A stretch of 64,000 nt of DNA from Cephalopachus bancanus (lineage: Eukaryota > Chordata > Mammalia > Primates > Tarsiidae). The translations under genes and the position numbers were made by a program. Below the pieces are notes generated by a model, which saw only the letters and a list, made by a program, of their open reading frames with translations, made no database searches and had not been told where the DNA came from. The DNA is taken from the NCBI GenBank assembly GCA_027257055.1, contig JAPVLO010000138.1, positions 2,108,001 through 2,172,000 on the forward strand. Direction: 5' to 3'. How positions within the stretch are numbered: the first letter of the stretch is position 1; each line of letters starts with the position of its first letter. Positions 46,736 to 59,161 of the stretch are shown here, one piece after another.

Positions 46736-47381
46736 CCCACACTTCATTCTGTTGCCAAAACTCTGGCTTAGCTTTTAAAAATTAGGCCATAAAATATCCC
46801 AGAAGTTAAGACAAAGAAAAGGAAATATGGAAGGTGGCCAAAAATTAGTAACGGTAGATGACTTGAAAGATTGTGTTTGTTTTTAAGATTGGAATCATCT
46901 GAATAAAATTAAGTGGAAGTAATCCCTTAGGGACTGAATATATTTAAATAGAAACAATCGCTCTAAAATACAAAGACTACATCCTTGAAGCAAATAGAAA
47001 GCAAAATTTCCAAATGGAAGAAATTAATATTTAGAAGTTGGTTCTTCATACATTAGTCAACAAACATGTATTACATATGTTCTCCATGACAGCTACCTGG
47101 CTAAGCACACAGAGAGGGTCTGAGGATAAACGAAAGAGACTCTGTTCTCTGGAAAGGGACAGTCTAGCAATGATCTCACAATCTAGTCTAAACATATAAT
47201 TATGAGGATTTTTTTAAGTGAAACAAAAAATTCAGATGATAATAATGTAGCTCTCAGATAGAAATTTATAAGTAATTTTAAAACACACAGAATCAAATAC
47301 TATTATTAGTTTCATCCTAGATATGTTAAGAAAGTCAAATTAAGTGACTTGCATTTTAATTTGAAATGACAAATTAAATGA
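46736..47381. other. AT-rich DNA, nothing recognised
   Basis: No element or gene identified. Confidence 0.45.
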
Positions 47382-48600
47382 CAGGCATATCATGAAGATA
47401 TTATGAATTTGATTCCAGACCACTGCAATAAAGTGCATATCACAATAAAGCAAGTCACATAATTTTTTTGTTTTCCTAGTGCTTATAAAAGTTAGGTTTA
47501 CAGTAAACTATAGTCAATTAAGTGTGCAAAAGGATGATGCCTTTTCTTTAAAAAGTACATATATTAGTTAAAAAATACTTCATTGCTGAAAAATTCAGAT
47601 AATGATCTGAAGCTTCAGGAATTTGTGATCTTTTTGCTGGTGGAGTGTCTTGCCTTGATGTGGACAGTTACTGACTGATCAGGGTAGTGGTTCCTGGAGA
47701 TTGGGGTGGCTGTGAAAGTTTCGTAAATAAGACAACACCGAAGTTTGTTGCATCAGTTGACTCTTCCTTTTCAGAAACATTTCTCTGTTCCCCACAATGC
47801 TGTTTGATAGCATTTTCCCCACAGTGAAACGTCTTTCAAAATTGAAGTTCAAGTCTCTCAAACCCTGTCAGTGCTGTATCAACTAAGTTGATGTCATATT
47901 CTAAACTATTTGCTGTCGTTTCAACAATGTTCATAACATCTTCACTAGGAGTAGAGTCCATCTCAAGAAACCACTTTCTTCATTCATTCCTTGGAAGCAA
48001 CTCTTCGCCCATTCAGCTTTTATCATGAGGTGGCAGGGATTGAGTCACATATTCAGATTCCACCTCTAATTCTAGTTCTTTTGCTATTTCCACCACATCT
48101 ATATTTACTTTATCCACTGAAATCTTCAACCCCTCAAAGTCATTCCTGAGGCTTGGAGTCAATTTCTGAATTTATGACAATGTTGATATTGTGACCACCG
48201 CCTAAGTGCCATGAATGTCCTAGAATGATGAATCCTTCCCAGAAGGTTTTCAATTTACTTTGCCTGGGTCCATCAGAGGAATCACTATGTGTGGAAGCTA
48301 TAGCCTTACCAAATGTAATCTTAAGTAATAAGACTGGGAAGCCAAAATTGTTTCTTGATGCATGGGCTGAAGAATGGATATTGTATTAGCAGGTGTGAAA
48401 ACAACATTAATATCTTTATTAACCTCTCCTTAGAACTTTTTGGTGACCAGGTGCATTGTCAATGAGCAGTAATATTTTTAAAGGAAACTATTTTTTGTTC
48501 TGAGCAGTAGTTCTCAACAGGGGGCTTAAAATATTCAGTAGATTCTGCTACAAACAGATGAGCTGTCATTTAGGCTTTGTTGCTCCATTTATAGAAGAAT
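47382..48600 (-). mobile_element. Tigger1-like pogo transposon, 3' half, reverse
   Basis: Starts at the terminal repeat CAGGCATATCATGAAGATAT (ancestrally CAGGCATACCTCG) and follows Tigger1 order: CACTGCAATAAAGTGCATATC, TCTTTTTGCTGGTGGAGTG, TTTGATAGCATTTTCCCCAC, TCTCAAGAAACCACTTTC, AGAAGGTTTTCAATTTAC and AGGTGCATTGTCAATGAGC. The last reads in reverse as the IDNAPGH-type catalytic region. The other half and terminal repeat are missing, and all frames are broken. Confidence 0.9.
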
Positions 48601-48967
48601 AAATTGCTTTGCCAAAGAGGCCTACCAACTTAAGATGTATTCGTTAAAAATTTCAACCCGTTCCCATGAACTAAGAGCATATTAATTATTTTAGATTTTT
48701 GTTATCTTAACAAAAATTTATTTTAAATAAAATGTTTCTTTTATCACTAGTGAGAGTCAATAGATCTCCTTATGTTTTGCAATTCATTTTTTTATAGAGA
48801 AATGTTTATGAAGGGATTTTACTACTTTTTAGGGTTTTACGTCTCTGTATTCTTCTAACTATTATGTGCTTTTAAAATTGAATAGATTAAATTTTTATTC
48901 TATTTTCTTTGACAGTTGTTTCCCTATTTAGAAGCTGTATAAACTTGTCTATGTTTTGATTTTTATA
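48601..48967. other. AT-rich DNA, possibly old L1
   Basis: CCCGTTCCCATGAACTAAGAGC followed by T-rich sequence faintly resembles reverse L1. Not secure. Confidence 0.3.
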
Positions 48968-49971
48968 TCGTAAAGCAAAAATAAAATTCTAATCCCTCAC
49001 CCCCTAACCAACTTAACAAAGGGAACCCCAGAGAAACTTGAACAACTGAATTCTTGGACATGACAGAAAGGAAGACCAGACACCCCTAGTTTACCCCCTT
49101 CCTTTTGGAGTTTAGGAACAAGTGACCAGCATTAAGTTTAAAAAGAGGTCATGAGACTAACAAAACAGGAAACAGACTTTTTTGGGCAATAAGTTACCAA
49201 ATTATAAACAAGACCTAAGACCATACCAGGCAAGGGTTAATCCACAGCCTACAAACCATAAAATCTCCTTAAATGTGTTTTTTGTATTAGCCTAATAGCA
49301 TGTAGTTTATTTCCCAAACTGACTCTAATATAGCATCACACGACAAATGACAGTCCCTGAGGGAAATAAAACTATTTTACCCCCAGTTAAATATCTTTGA
49401 CATATTTTGAAACGGCCCTGCAAAGTCACCTTTTGGGGAGAAATTTGCCTTTGTAGAGACTCTCCATTAATGCAGCCAGGCCTTCCCTTTCTAGAACTCT
49501 CCTGGATCTAGGAGAAAATAACTGAGAGTCTGACGCCCTTAAAGATCAAAGAGACTTGTACCATTTATTCTTCATCGATGTAACAACGGCCTTGGCTCCC
49601 ATAACCCCCTTATCTTAACTCAGACGTTTCTTTCCAGTGACCTCAAGTCTTTAGACAAAGACAAACGGTAGCTCTCTCAACCAATTGTCAAGTAAAGAAT
49701 CCCTAAAGCCCGCTTAGGGCTTGTAGTTCTCCACTTCAAGATGACCAAAGATGTCAAACCAATGTATACCTTCCATGTATCGATCTGTGTCTTTGCGTTT
49801 AACTCCTCTCTCCCTAAAATGTATACAACCAGACTGTAACTGAACTGTCTCAAAACCACTTACTCAAGGCTTCTTGGGTTTGTGTTACCTTCAGGCTGTG
49901 ATCACTCATATTGACTCAGAATAAATCTCTTTAACCTATTTCACAGAGTCTGTTTTTTCTGTTGACAACAT
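48968..49971 (+). mobile_element. Solo LTR, ERV1-type
   Basis: About 1 kb. The 3' part has a promoter-like CCTAAAATGTATACAACCAG, AGACTGTAACTG, a polyadenylation signal AATAAA at 49920, and a U5-like end TCTGTTGACAACA with terminal CA at 49971. The 5' edge near TCGTAAAGCAAAAATAAAA is approximate. No gag, pol or env sequence follows, so it is a solo LTR. Family name not certain. Confidence 0.7.
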
Positions 49972-50168
49972 ATTTAAAGTTTAATTTATAAAGTATTGCT
50001 TTAAAACCATATAGTATAAATTTTTACTTAATGCCATTTATAAGATATAACATTTTAATAACAGAGTTTATTATTTTAAAAAGCAATATTGTTCAATGAT
50101 AAAATGTCAAGTTTGGGCATTGTAATATAACACAATAAATAATCTCTTCATAGGCAAAATGTGTAATT

Positions 50169-50514
50169 AAAAGGTTACAGTTAAGCCGGGCTCGGTGGCT
50201 CAGCCTGTAATCCCGCGCCTTTGGGAGGCTGAGGTGAGTGGATTGCCTGAGCCCGTGGGTTCGAGACCCGCCTGGGCAGCGAGACCTCATCTCTACAATA
50301 AATCAAAAAATCAGCCGGGCGTGGTAGCGCGTGCCTGTAATTCCGGCTACTCGGAAGGCTGAGGCGGAAGGATCACCGGAGCCCAGCAGGTCGAGGCTGC
50401 GGTGGCCGGGAGCGGCCACTGCACTCCAGTCTGGGCGACAGAGTGAGACTCCAACTCAAAAAAACAAAACAACAACAACAACAAAAAAACAAACAACAAA
50501 AAAAAGGTTACAGT
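50169..50514 (+). mobile_element. Young Alu with perfect 13-bp target duplication
   Basis: Body from 50185. The A-rich tail with (ACA)n ends at 50501. The duplication AAAAGGTTACAGT is at 50169-50181 and 50502-50514, and the site reads TT/AAAA, the canonical L1 endonuclease target. Almost every consensus CpG is retained. It has the short left-arm form (GGGCAGCGAGACC) and is the best local exemplar of that form. Confidence 0.98.
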
Positions 50515-51074
50515 CAAAAAATATCTTGGTGACAATTAAAACAAAACTAAAAACAAAATTAAAACTTTATGATATTAAAACAAAATTATTTTATGCTGGA
50601 AGGAGCATCAACAGAGTTTTTGGTAAGATAGATCATAGTACATTGTTAAAACAAACAAAAAAAACTTAATACAAATTAAATGAACAGAGTTTAATTGAGC
50701 AAAGCATGATTCGTGAATGAGGCAGCCTTCAGAAACAGAGCAGGATCAGAAAGAATCCAGTGCAGTGATAAGGTAAAATAAAATGTATGGACAGAGAAAG
50801 GAAGGTGACACAGAAAACGGAAGTGGGGGCAGAAACAGCAGAACCAGTTACAGCTCAGCGTTTGCCTTATTTGAACCCAATTTGAACAGTTGGCCACTTT
50901 CGACTGGCCAAAACTCAGTGATGTGACACAAGAGAAGGTTAGTCTTTCTATGTGTCCAGTTTGGGTATAGTTCATTGTGTGAAAGTTTACAAAGAAACCT
51001 ATAGGTCAAACCCAAAGTATTCAAGGATTAGCCCAACAAGGATTTAAACGTCATTTAACAACCTGCAACTATAA
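50515..51074. other. Unassigned DNA
   Basis: A 94-codon reverse frame at 50691-50975 has no recognised domain. Confidence 0.4.
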
Positions 51075-51195
51075 CAACTAAGGTTTGAGTCCTTTCTATG
51101 TGCCAGTGCCAAGCACTTTGCAATAAGCATTGAGTTCTCACAATAAGTCTTCGAGAGTTGGGTTCTCTCTATGATAAATCCCAGGCTATTTGGGA
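51075..51195 (-). mobile_element. MIR SINE, reverse
   Basis: TTTCTATGTGCCAGTGCCAAGC, TTTGCAATAAGCATTGAG, TTCTCACAATAAGTCTTCGAG. Confidence 0.8.
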
Positions 51196-51318
51196 AATGA
51201 ATTTTTTCCAAGGGTATACTGGAAATATGTTAGAAATCTATAAAGCGTGGCCTGTGCTCAGGACCTAAGGCAACATTTTGCTTAGAACACTAGCTCCCTC
51301 AGTTTTTCCCAAGAACTA

Positions 51319-51657
51319 TACAGTAAGTCCCCTACATAGGGATGAGTTCTGTTCCGAGAGCGTGTTCATAAGTCCAAGTGGCTTGTAAGTCCATCGAAGT
51401 TAACTTCGGTACTCAACTGTACCAGCTACCTCACTATGGCTTCTACGTTTGCTTCCAGACATCCTGGGCTTGAAATAAAGACACAGAATTACTGTACTTT
51501 ATGCAGTATTATAAAGGACACAGAAGAACAACTGCTTGTAGAGGATGCACACACTAGAACATGTATGCCAGACATGTGAACGGGTTTTGTGATTGGACAC
51601 ATTCACATCTTTGAAAAGTTTGCAACTTGAAGATTTGTGTGTAGGGGACTTACTGTA
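51319..51657. mobile_element. Tigger-type MITE with TA duplication
   Basis: Begins CAGTAAGTCCCCTACATAGG at 51321 and ends GTAGGGGACTTACTG at 51655, inverted repeats of at least 16 bp, with TA on both sides (51319-51320, 51656-51657). Interior near the left: GTTCCGAGAGCGTGTTC, AGTCCAAGTGGCTTGTAAG. Non-coding, mobilised in trans by a Tigger/pogo transposase. Confidence 0.93.
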
Positions 51658-52048
51658 TTTTATTTATTTTTATTTCTGAATTAGAAAACTGATCCATGGT
51701 TAATGATTTGGGGAAATTCTGAGTTGAGCCAAATCAAATATTTCTTTCCTGAAGGACTTCTCAACACCTGTTACAAACATAAGCATGGCCATTCTCCAAA
51801 AGACAATGCAATTTCAGTCTTTTGTATGCACATTTAACCACAGACTTTTTTCCCTATAAGCATAAAGATTCCTTGGAATATTTTAAGTAATATTGGATTC
51901 ATGCTTTGTTTAACAGTCCTGTATGAAAATGACAACCAGGAGATTAGATTGCCAAAGCAAACTATGGAAAGCCCCAGTGTCCAAGTTGTCTCCAATCTCT
52001 CCCCATCATGGAGTCCCTCCATTCTGCCCCCTGACCAGAAGTAATACA

Positions 52049-52346
52049 TTTTTTTTTTTTTTTTTTATTTGGAGTCTCACTCTGTCGCCCAGACTGGAGT
52101 GCAGTGGCCACTTCCAGCCACCGCAGCCTCGACCTGCTGGGCTCCGATGGCCCTTCTGCCTCAGCCTTCTGAGTAGTTGGAACTACGGGCACGCGCTACC
52201 ACGCCCGGCTAATTTTTTGATTGTTTATTGTAGAGATGAGGTCTCGCCAAGTTGCCCAGGCGGGTCTCGAACCCACGGCCTCAGGCAATCCACTCACCTC
52301 AGCCTCCCAAAGCTCTGGGATTACAGGCTGAGACACTGAGCCCGGC
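52049..52346 (-). mobile_element. Alu, lineage-type, reverse
   Basis: T17 tract, TTTGGAGTCTCACTCTGTC, to GGCTGAGACACTGAGCCCGGC. Long left-arm form. The flanks AGTAATACAT and TAGCAATGCAT form a decayed duplication. Confidence 0.96.
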
Positions 52347-52589
52347 TAGCAATGCATATTTAAAGAAAACCAGCTTATTTCAACAATGCACCTGCGCTCT
52401 TGGTATATACTGGCAGAGGTGCCTTCTCCCAAAAGAATAAACCCAGAAGAGAAAAAGGAATTGTTTATGAAGTCAAGATACTTTATGAGAACCTTCCAAG
52501 AGCCAGATACTTTCCCAAGCTCTGGGGATAAAGAAGCTTACGTGTGCTGTAAGGGAGATTGCTAAGCAAACAGTCATAATGCCACAGGG

Positions 52590-53290
52590 AGAATACTAAA
52601 TTAGGGCAGTGCTGCTCTAGGAGCAGACAGAAAGAGCACCCACAGTGCTCCTAGAAGTTGTCAGGGAAGCATTGATGGAGAAGGGCATTTTTACCTGGAT
52701 CTTGGACCCCAAGTCATTGTTAATTAAGTTCAGCAGGTGCTGACATACATTCCAGGAGGAGTAATAAGCAGAACAAAGGTATGGACATCTATCAAGATAC
52801 AACTTGTTTGGCAAAGCAAACGATTTGATAGACTGCAGGTAGGAAGGAAAATTTGAGACTGGGAGAATAGACAGGGGTCAGATTATGAACACCTTTGTTA
52901 GTTACATGAACATTATCTTGGATGCAATTGGGATTTTTGAAGGTGATTGGGCATGTGATTGCACGTTGGCATCTTTGAAAGTTCTCAACCTGAAGGTTCA
53001 TATGTAGGGGACTGCATCGTTTTTTAGAAAGGTCACCCTGGAAAGTCAGTGAAGGAGAGACTGAATTGGGGATGGGAGAGGATAAGAATGTGGCAAGCAG
53101 GGTTGTTCAATGCAACACACCAGATGAGAAAGGCTGAGGACCCAGACCTACACTAACCTGAAAGTAAGGCAGGAAGAGGACAAAAACGGGAAGCTATTTG
53201 AAGATATTTTAGAAGATTTTGGCAGTATGACAGAACTTAGTGGCATGTTGGCTGTGGATATTTAGAATGAAAGCCGGATTGGAGACAACA
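52590..53290 (+). mobile_element. Ancient mammalian interspersed repeat, family not named
   Basis: The succession TCAGGGAAGCATTGATGGAG, TTCCAGGAGGAGTAATAAGC, GGTCAGATTATGAACACC, AAGGTCACCCTGG, GTTGTTCAATGCAACACACC and TTTTGGCAGTATGACAG parallels a common diverged mammalian repeat. A Tigger-MITE end (52963-53016) interrupts it. Confidence 0.45.
52963..53016. mobile_element. Fragment of the 51.3-kb Tigger MITE family
   Basis: ATCTTTGAAAGTTCTCAACC, then TGAAGGTTCATATGTAGGGGACTG matches the right end of the 51319 element (ATCTTTGAAAAGTTTGCAAC...GTAGGGGACTTACTG). The left part of the MITE is absent. Confidence 0.75.
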
Positions 53291-53934
53291 GTTTTGTCAT
53301 GGGAACTGCCTCCCTGATATTGTGATTTTATTTCAAAAGGATCTGGGATTATAGCATCATCCTAACATAAGTGCCAGATAACTATATAGTCCTCAGGATC
53401 CGTAATATACTAATGGTATTTTCATCCTACTTGTTCAGATCAAAAGAAAAATACATACTTCCCTTAAAACACTCCAAAATAAAATTGCTGTTATATTAGG
53501 GAGCATTTTCTACCAGGCATCCTTTCCAAGCATATAATATGGGACTAGAGAAGTTAATGCAGCATGGACTTATCTCTAAATTTCATTTTCCTGATATCAA
53601 ATGATTGCTTTAATTTCACTGATTGTGCATTTTAAAAAGACTACCTAGAGATTATAGTATCGCCAACCCCTAGACTACATATGTACTTTTTCTCAAAATA
53701 AATCACATTTTTTTAAAGATTTAAGTTTTTCTAACTTAAAAAAATGGAAAAGTTGATTAAGAACCAAAGCTACTGACTTCTTCTATCTTTAATATATGAT
53801 TTGTAACTTCTGCTAAAATTAACAGTTTGTTGAAAAAAAATTGAAAAAAATGAGAATATAGATAGCAAAACAATTATTTACAACCCCACATCCAAAGAGA
53901 ACCATCTTTAATGTGTTTTCTGAAATGGCAGTTT
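53291..53934. other. AT-rich DNA, nothing recognised
   Basis: No element or gene identified. Confidence 0.5.
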
Positions 53935-54012
53935 ATTTGGTCCACAGATCTGACCCAAGTGCTTAGAACAACGCAAAGAATATGGTTGGTGTTCAATAAA
54001 CATTTATATTAA
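53935..54012 (+). mobile_element. MIR 3' fragment
   Basis: AGTGCTTAGAACAACGCAAAG, then GTTGGTGTTCAATAAACATTTATATT. Confidence 0.7.
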
Positions 54013-54135
54013 GTGAAAGAAGTCTTTTTTAGATTCCAGTATTTTACATGGCTATTTACAATAGGTAGCATTGATTAATATACTAAGCTTCATACTAACT
54101 GCTTCATACAGTGCCTCATTTAAAACAACAACCCA

Positions 54136-54368
54136 GCCGGGCTCGGTGGCTCAGCATGTAATCCCACGGCTTGGGAGGCTGAGGTGAGTGGATTGCCTGA
54201 ACCAGCGGGTTCGAGACCCGCCTGGGCAACTTGGCGAGCCCTCATCTCCACAATAAATCAAAAATCAGCCAGTCATGGTGGCGCGCACCTGTAGTTCCAG
54301 CTACTCGGAAGGCTGAGTCAGAAGAATCGCCGGAGCCCAGCAGGTCGACGCTGCGGTGGCCGGGAGCT
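54136..54368 (+). mobile_element. Alu lacking its 3' end
   Basis: GCCGGGCTCGGTGGCTCAG to GCGGTGGCCGGGAGC, where homology stops without the final 50 bp or an A-tail. Long left-arm form. Target-primed insertion cannot produce a 3' truncation, so a later deletion removed it. Confidence 0.93.
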
Positions 54369-55480
54369 ACAGAGGGCATGCTTGTAACCACCACAGAATT
54401 CTGTTTCTTTGGTAGACAGATAAACTACAGTCATTGTACTAGGGCATGGCTCTCTTCAAGCTGCTGTTGTTTGTAGACCATTTCTTAAGTCCCTGAAAGT
54501 TTGATTTCTCTTGATTTAGTAACATTTCATAAAAATGTTTTCTTGTTTTGGATCATTCTAATATTTTGCTATTTTAATATTGTGATGTGTCTTATTGTGA
54601 ATAATATTTAGTCTATGATCTGATGACTACTATAAATTTTATTGCTACCTATGTAATTTAGGTCAAGGATGTGATTATGTTTAAGGTTCCTGATTCAAAT
54701 TAAGTAATTGACACTGATAACTGACACATAAGAAATTGTGTGTTCCTTATAACTGCACCAGAAACCCTTGGTGTTTGTGGTCTCAACGTCCCTTTACACT
54801 CTTAAACCTGACTGAGGACTCCAGAGAGAGTTTGGTTCTGTAACTTCGCCCTATCTATAGTTACCATTATAGAAATTAAAAGTAGAAAAGAAGGTAATCA
54901 CATAAGCACACATTTTGTCAGTTATCAGGGCTGACTCGCCACACGTTAGGTAAACTCTAGAAAACTCCACAGTGCATCTGAGAAAGAACAAGAGCGAGAG
55001 GGCACATTGTGTCCTGATATTGTTATGAAAATGCCTTGACTTTGTAGTCTTGCTGAAGAGTTCTTGGGGACCCTTGAGGATTCCTGGAACACTCTTTGAG
55101 AACACTGCACTATATCATTCTTAGTATTTTAATTTACCTTTTAAAAAAATTTTAATACTGAGATACAAAGAATAATATATCATCATTTTCATTTACATTT
55201 ATTTGGATCCAGCTATTTGTGTCTCCTCTTTTTGTGATCTTCTTTCCTTGTGCTGAATTGTCTTTCACTTTTCCTCACTGTTTGATTTAAAATCTCTTCT
55301 CGGGTTTTCTCTTGAAATGCAGACAATAACACAACTTTGCTTTTCATTTTCTTTCCAGCATGCTGTAGTAAATTTATATAACTTGGTATTGACTGTTCTG
55401 GCAGACCTTAAGCTCATAAGCCTTCAGAATAAACCCCCTTGACTTCACACAAACCACAGCTGATCCGTGTTTACTCTACA
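54369..55480. other. AT-rich DNA, possible LTR-like end near 55.4 kb
   Basis: GCCTTCAGAATAAACCCCC followed by TTTACTCTACA resembles an LTR polyadenylation signal and CA end. No matching LTR start was found. Confidence 0.3.
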
Positions 55481-57034
55481 GATACTTCCAGAAGAAAAGA
55501 GATCTCTGTCTGAAACACTGATAATCTGTCTAACGTCTCCGAGCGTGTATGATGTCTAACCTCCCTAAAGGTAAGCGAACTCTTCACTCTTTCCTCCCCA
55601 TTCTGTTCTCAAAGGTACAAGTCAGGAGAAAAGCCCTAGGAAAAGACACAGGACCTACAAGACTGTCCCTGCTACACACAGCAGGTCAGACATGCACCCT
55701 ACCCACTGTTATTGTGCCACCCCAATGTGATCTTATTGCTCGTACTTTTACCCAGCCAGGTCTTCAAGCTTTGCTTCCAGATACCCAATATTCCGCAACA
55801 CAACTTTATTTGCTATTTAATGTCTCTTGACTTAAAAAGTAATTAGTTACTAAATGACGCTACACTTATATTTCTAGCCAACATCTGGCTACGTTTTCCA
55901 CTTTGTCATAAAATGTGGATGTGTTCTTAATAGGGTATTGCAGGAATCATGCCATTTCAACTGAAAGTGTATTGTTTTGTCTAGATATCAGTCATGTTTC
56001 CTTCTGTTACGCGTAGTTTCTTATGTTTAAAAAAGCCAATTGGATTTTTCCACAACAAAGTTGAGTTTATTAAAAAAAAAAAGTTCCCTTGCAGCATTTA
56101 GGCTTCCAGAAATTATGTTCTGTCAAAACATTTTATAATGACAGCAGTAAATATTGCCCTAAGGAAAAAACATAGCTAAAAGTTGACTGAGAAATAATAT
56201 CTTGGTACTATGCCACATTAGAATAATGTTTTATTTCCTGGAGATAATATGTTATGGCCACTTTTGAAAAAGAGCCTACATTTGCCCTCAAAGATGAATA
56301 TTTAAACAGGAGAGTTAAGGACTCATGATGCATTACTAAATTATGAATTTGACTCCTACTTCCACGCATTTGTACTCATAAAAGCCCCCTTTCCACTTTG
56401 GACTAAATGAAGTGGTTAATAGTTTGGGCAGAGTACTTAGCTTCTGAAAATAGCCTGCAGATAAGGGATGACATTCGTGATAAATACAATATACAAACGA
56501 CGATTTACATCCAGTGTTGGTGCCTGCAGTAGTTCACGATAATTAGCAACACCCCGGCTCGCAATCCTCCTCCCCATCTGTTGCTTCACTTCGAGTTTTA
56601 GGCAAATAGGATATTTTAGTATTTGGAGTGGTTTGTAGTGCTGTGAAATTTGATTTTAAATAAATATGCATGTAGGTATATGCATGTATATCATATACTA
56701 CCATAAATAGATAATGTTATTGACTCAATTACTCAAGGACTTTCTTGTATTCAGCATCGGTTAGGGAAAATAGTCAAATGTTTGAAAAACATTTCCAGGC
56801 TTTTTCTAATATCTAGCATTCCCTTTCTGACTTTAAAGATGGTAAAATCAACTCTGCGAATTATAAGAACAATATGATATAAAAGACGACAAAGAGTAGC
56901 TGAAAATAGCCCATATCAGAAAAATTTTCTTCTGATTTGATAAAAGAAATGTTGTCTCTTTACTTGAATAGGAAAGCATATATTTAGTGATATCCACAAT
57001 GCAATGAAGTCAGGAAGCGAGCATGCTTTATAGA
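55481..57034. other. Unique DNA with conserved-looking patches and a possible small exon
   Basis: An acceptor-like TTTACTCTACAG (AG 55480-55481) and a donor-like CTAAAGGTAAGCG (GT at 55571) bracket 55482-55570. A 93-codon frame starts at 55549 and runs through the donor. 56400-56600 is repeat-free and GC-balanced (GCAACACCCCGGCTCGCAAT). No family recognised. Confidence 0.3.
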
Positions 57035-57300
57035 AGAGTAATTAAAAATATGGATGACACAGTTATACTTCCTGGGTTAAAGTTCATGTTTTGCTATTTG
57101 TTAGTCTTGTAACCTTGCTCAAGTTTCTTTACCTTTCTTTGCCTTAATTTTTCTCTCTCTTGTCTCAATTTTTGCATTTGTAACATGAACATAAGAATAG
57201 TACCTTTAAGGTTGTTAATAAACTTTAAAGAGCTAGTATTAATAAACACTTATAATAGTGCCTACCACAGAGTAAAGTACATACTTGATAAAATGAATAG
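57035..57300 (+). mobile_element. MIR SINE, near full length
   Basis: CCTGGGTTAAAGTTCATGTTTTGC, GTAACCTTGCTCAAG, GCATTTGTAACATGAACATAAG, TAGTACCTTTAAGGTTGTTA, AGTGCCTACCACAGAGTAAAG. Confidence 0.85.
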
Positions 57301-58329
57301 AAGGAAAAAAATAGTATGGTTACCTTATCTTTGCTCACTTTAGCCTTAAAATTTTGAAAGATGCCCGTAGATATGCTCATGCTAATTATTCATAAAATCT
57401 TTATTGTTCTCATGTTATTGTTTTAAGAAAATTCTATTAAATGCTAATAATATAGTAATAGAATGAATTTAGTTGGATTCTATCCACAATTTTGTCATGA
57501 ATAAAATAGAACGTTTTTATTTAAAACCTAGAATATGCATTTTAACACTGAACATTCCTTTTTGGAAATGTTCCAGATAAGCTATATCAATTAATATAGT
57601 AACTGTTCTTATTAGTCAATGTACCAAATTTTTTTAAAGATACCAAAAAAATCTTGTATTGCATTTGAATATTTTTAATTGAACAAGAGACCATATCCAA
57701 AACCCTGGAGGTATAGATTGGATAATTAGTCACAGTGTGCTCTTTGCTGATCCCAATACAAATTAGCTAAGTCTAAACCACTAAAAAGGAACAGTATAAC
57801 ATGTGAGTAAATAGTGGGCCTGTTACTCTCTAGTTGTTGATCTTTTCAAAAAATGTTTTGAATATGTATATTTTATTAAAACTTAGTGCAAATATATTTA
57901 ATTTTAGGATGAAATACTTTTTCACATAGCTATAATTAACAGTAATAATAATGTAATACAGACAAAACCTGCTTAACTTTTCCCTGTTTCTGAAATAATT
58001 TCTAAAATATAAGGGAAGCTATGAAGGAAATTCCTTGTTTCCTATTTTTAAGTATATTGATGCTACTAATATTTGTTAGTAGTCAAATCATATTTCTAAA
58101 ATTCTAAAGTTCAGAAATAACACTCCAACTTATTTTGTATCTAGCTGATGTGTAATAAATATAAATAAAACACAACTAAAAAGCTACAGTTATAGTCAAA
58201 CATAATGTTTTGCTTACATGATAACTGGCACTTTGTACCTATTTCAATAATCAGCTCATATAGCTGTCATTTAGAGGTATACAGTCAGCCTTGTCTAAAT
58301 GTCTCAGAAAGCAGGAGCTTGGGTCAAAC
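57301..58329. other. Very AT-rich DNA, nothing recognised
   Basis: No element or gene identified. Confidence 0.5.
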
Positions 58330-58800
58330 TAAGCTTGACAATAATTTAGTAAGAATAGTCCCTGTAGGTGTTAGCTTTTGCCATGGTGCAACCCTCCCTA
58401 AAATTTTGTGGCTTAAAACAACTGTTTATCATTACTCATGAGTCTTCAGGTTGGCTGGATGGTTCTGCCGATCTGGTCGGGCTTAGGCGATCTCAGCTAA
58501 GTTCATGCATGTATCTGAAGTCAGCCAGGGACATAGCTGAGTTCTGACTGTCTGGGATAGCGTAGCATACATATTAGGATATTGGACAGCTGATATCTGG
58601 GACAATAAAGGTAACTGGACCATTCTCTCAGCATGCAGTAGGTTAGCTTAGGCTTGTTCAAGTGGTAGTCAAGAGTGAAAGGGGAAAATACACAGTATCC
58701 TGATGCTTGGGCTCAGAACTAGTGCATCACTTCTGCCAAATTCTATGGGGCAAAACAAGTTACAAGATTCAAGGAACGGAGAAAGAGTTGCTGTAAAAAG
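58330..58800 (+). mobile_element. Ancient mammalian repeat, family not named
   Basis: GTGGCTTAAAACAACTGTTTATC, CTCATGAGTCTTCAGGTTGG, TCTGAAGTCAGCCAGGG, CACTTCTGCCAAATTCTATGG, CAAGTTACAAGATTCAAGG follow the layout of a common diverged mammalian repeat that I recognise but cannot name with certainty. Confidence 0.5.
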
Positions 58801-58957
58801 AATTTCAGTCATTACTGCAATCAGCTGCTGCCACTTTAAGTAATTTAGGAATACATATTATTTTTTAGGTGAGCTCAGGCCTAATCTAAGTACAATGTAT
58901 ACATGAGTTCTACAATGAACAAATTTTTTTTTTTTTTGCTTATGAGACCTTGTCTAT

Positions 58958-59160
58958 ATACAAATGCTCCTCAACTTATGATGTAACATCCCAATAAACC
59001 TACCACATGTTAAAAAATATCACAAATTAAAAATGCATTTAATATCCCTAACTTGCTGAACATCATAGATTTGCCTAGCCTAACTTAAACGTGCTCAGAA
59101 CACTTACATTAGCCTACAGTTGAGCAAAATTATCTAACATGAAGACTATTTTATAATCAA
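58958..59160 (-). mobile_element. Tigger-type (pogo) transposon fragment
   Basis: CAAATGCTCCTCAACTTATGATG, AATAAACCTACCACATG, AATGCATTTAATATCCCTAAC, CTAGCCTAACTTAAACGTGC and TTAGCCTACAGTTGAGC match one end of a primate-era Tigger-type element in reverse. It stops at the mariner remnant at 59162. Confidence 0.75.
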
Positions 59161-59161
59161 G

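Noticed and set aside
48968..49971. A complete endogenous retrovirus
   Set aside because: No gag, pol or env-like coding and no second LTR were seen nearby, so only a solo LTR is supported.
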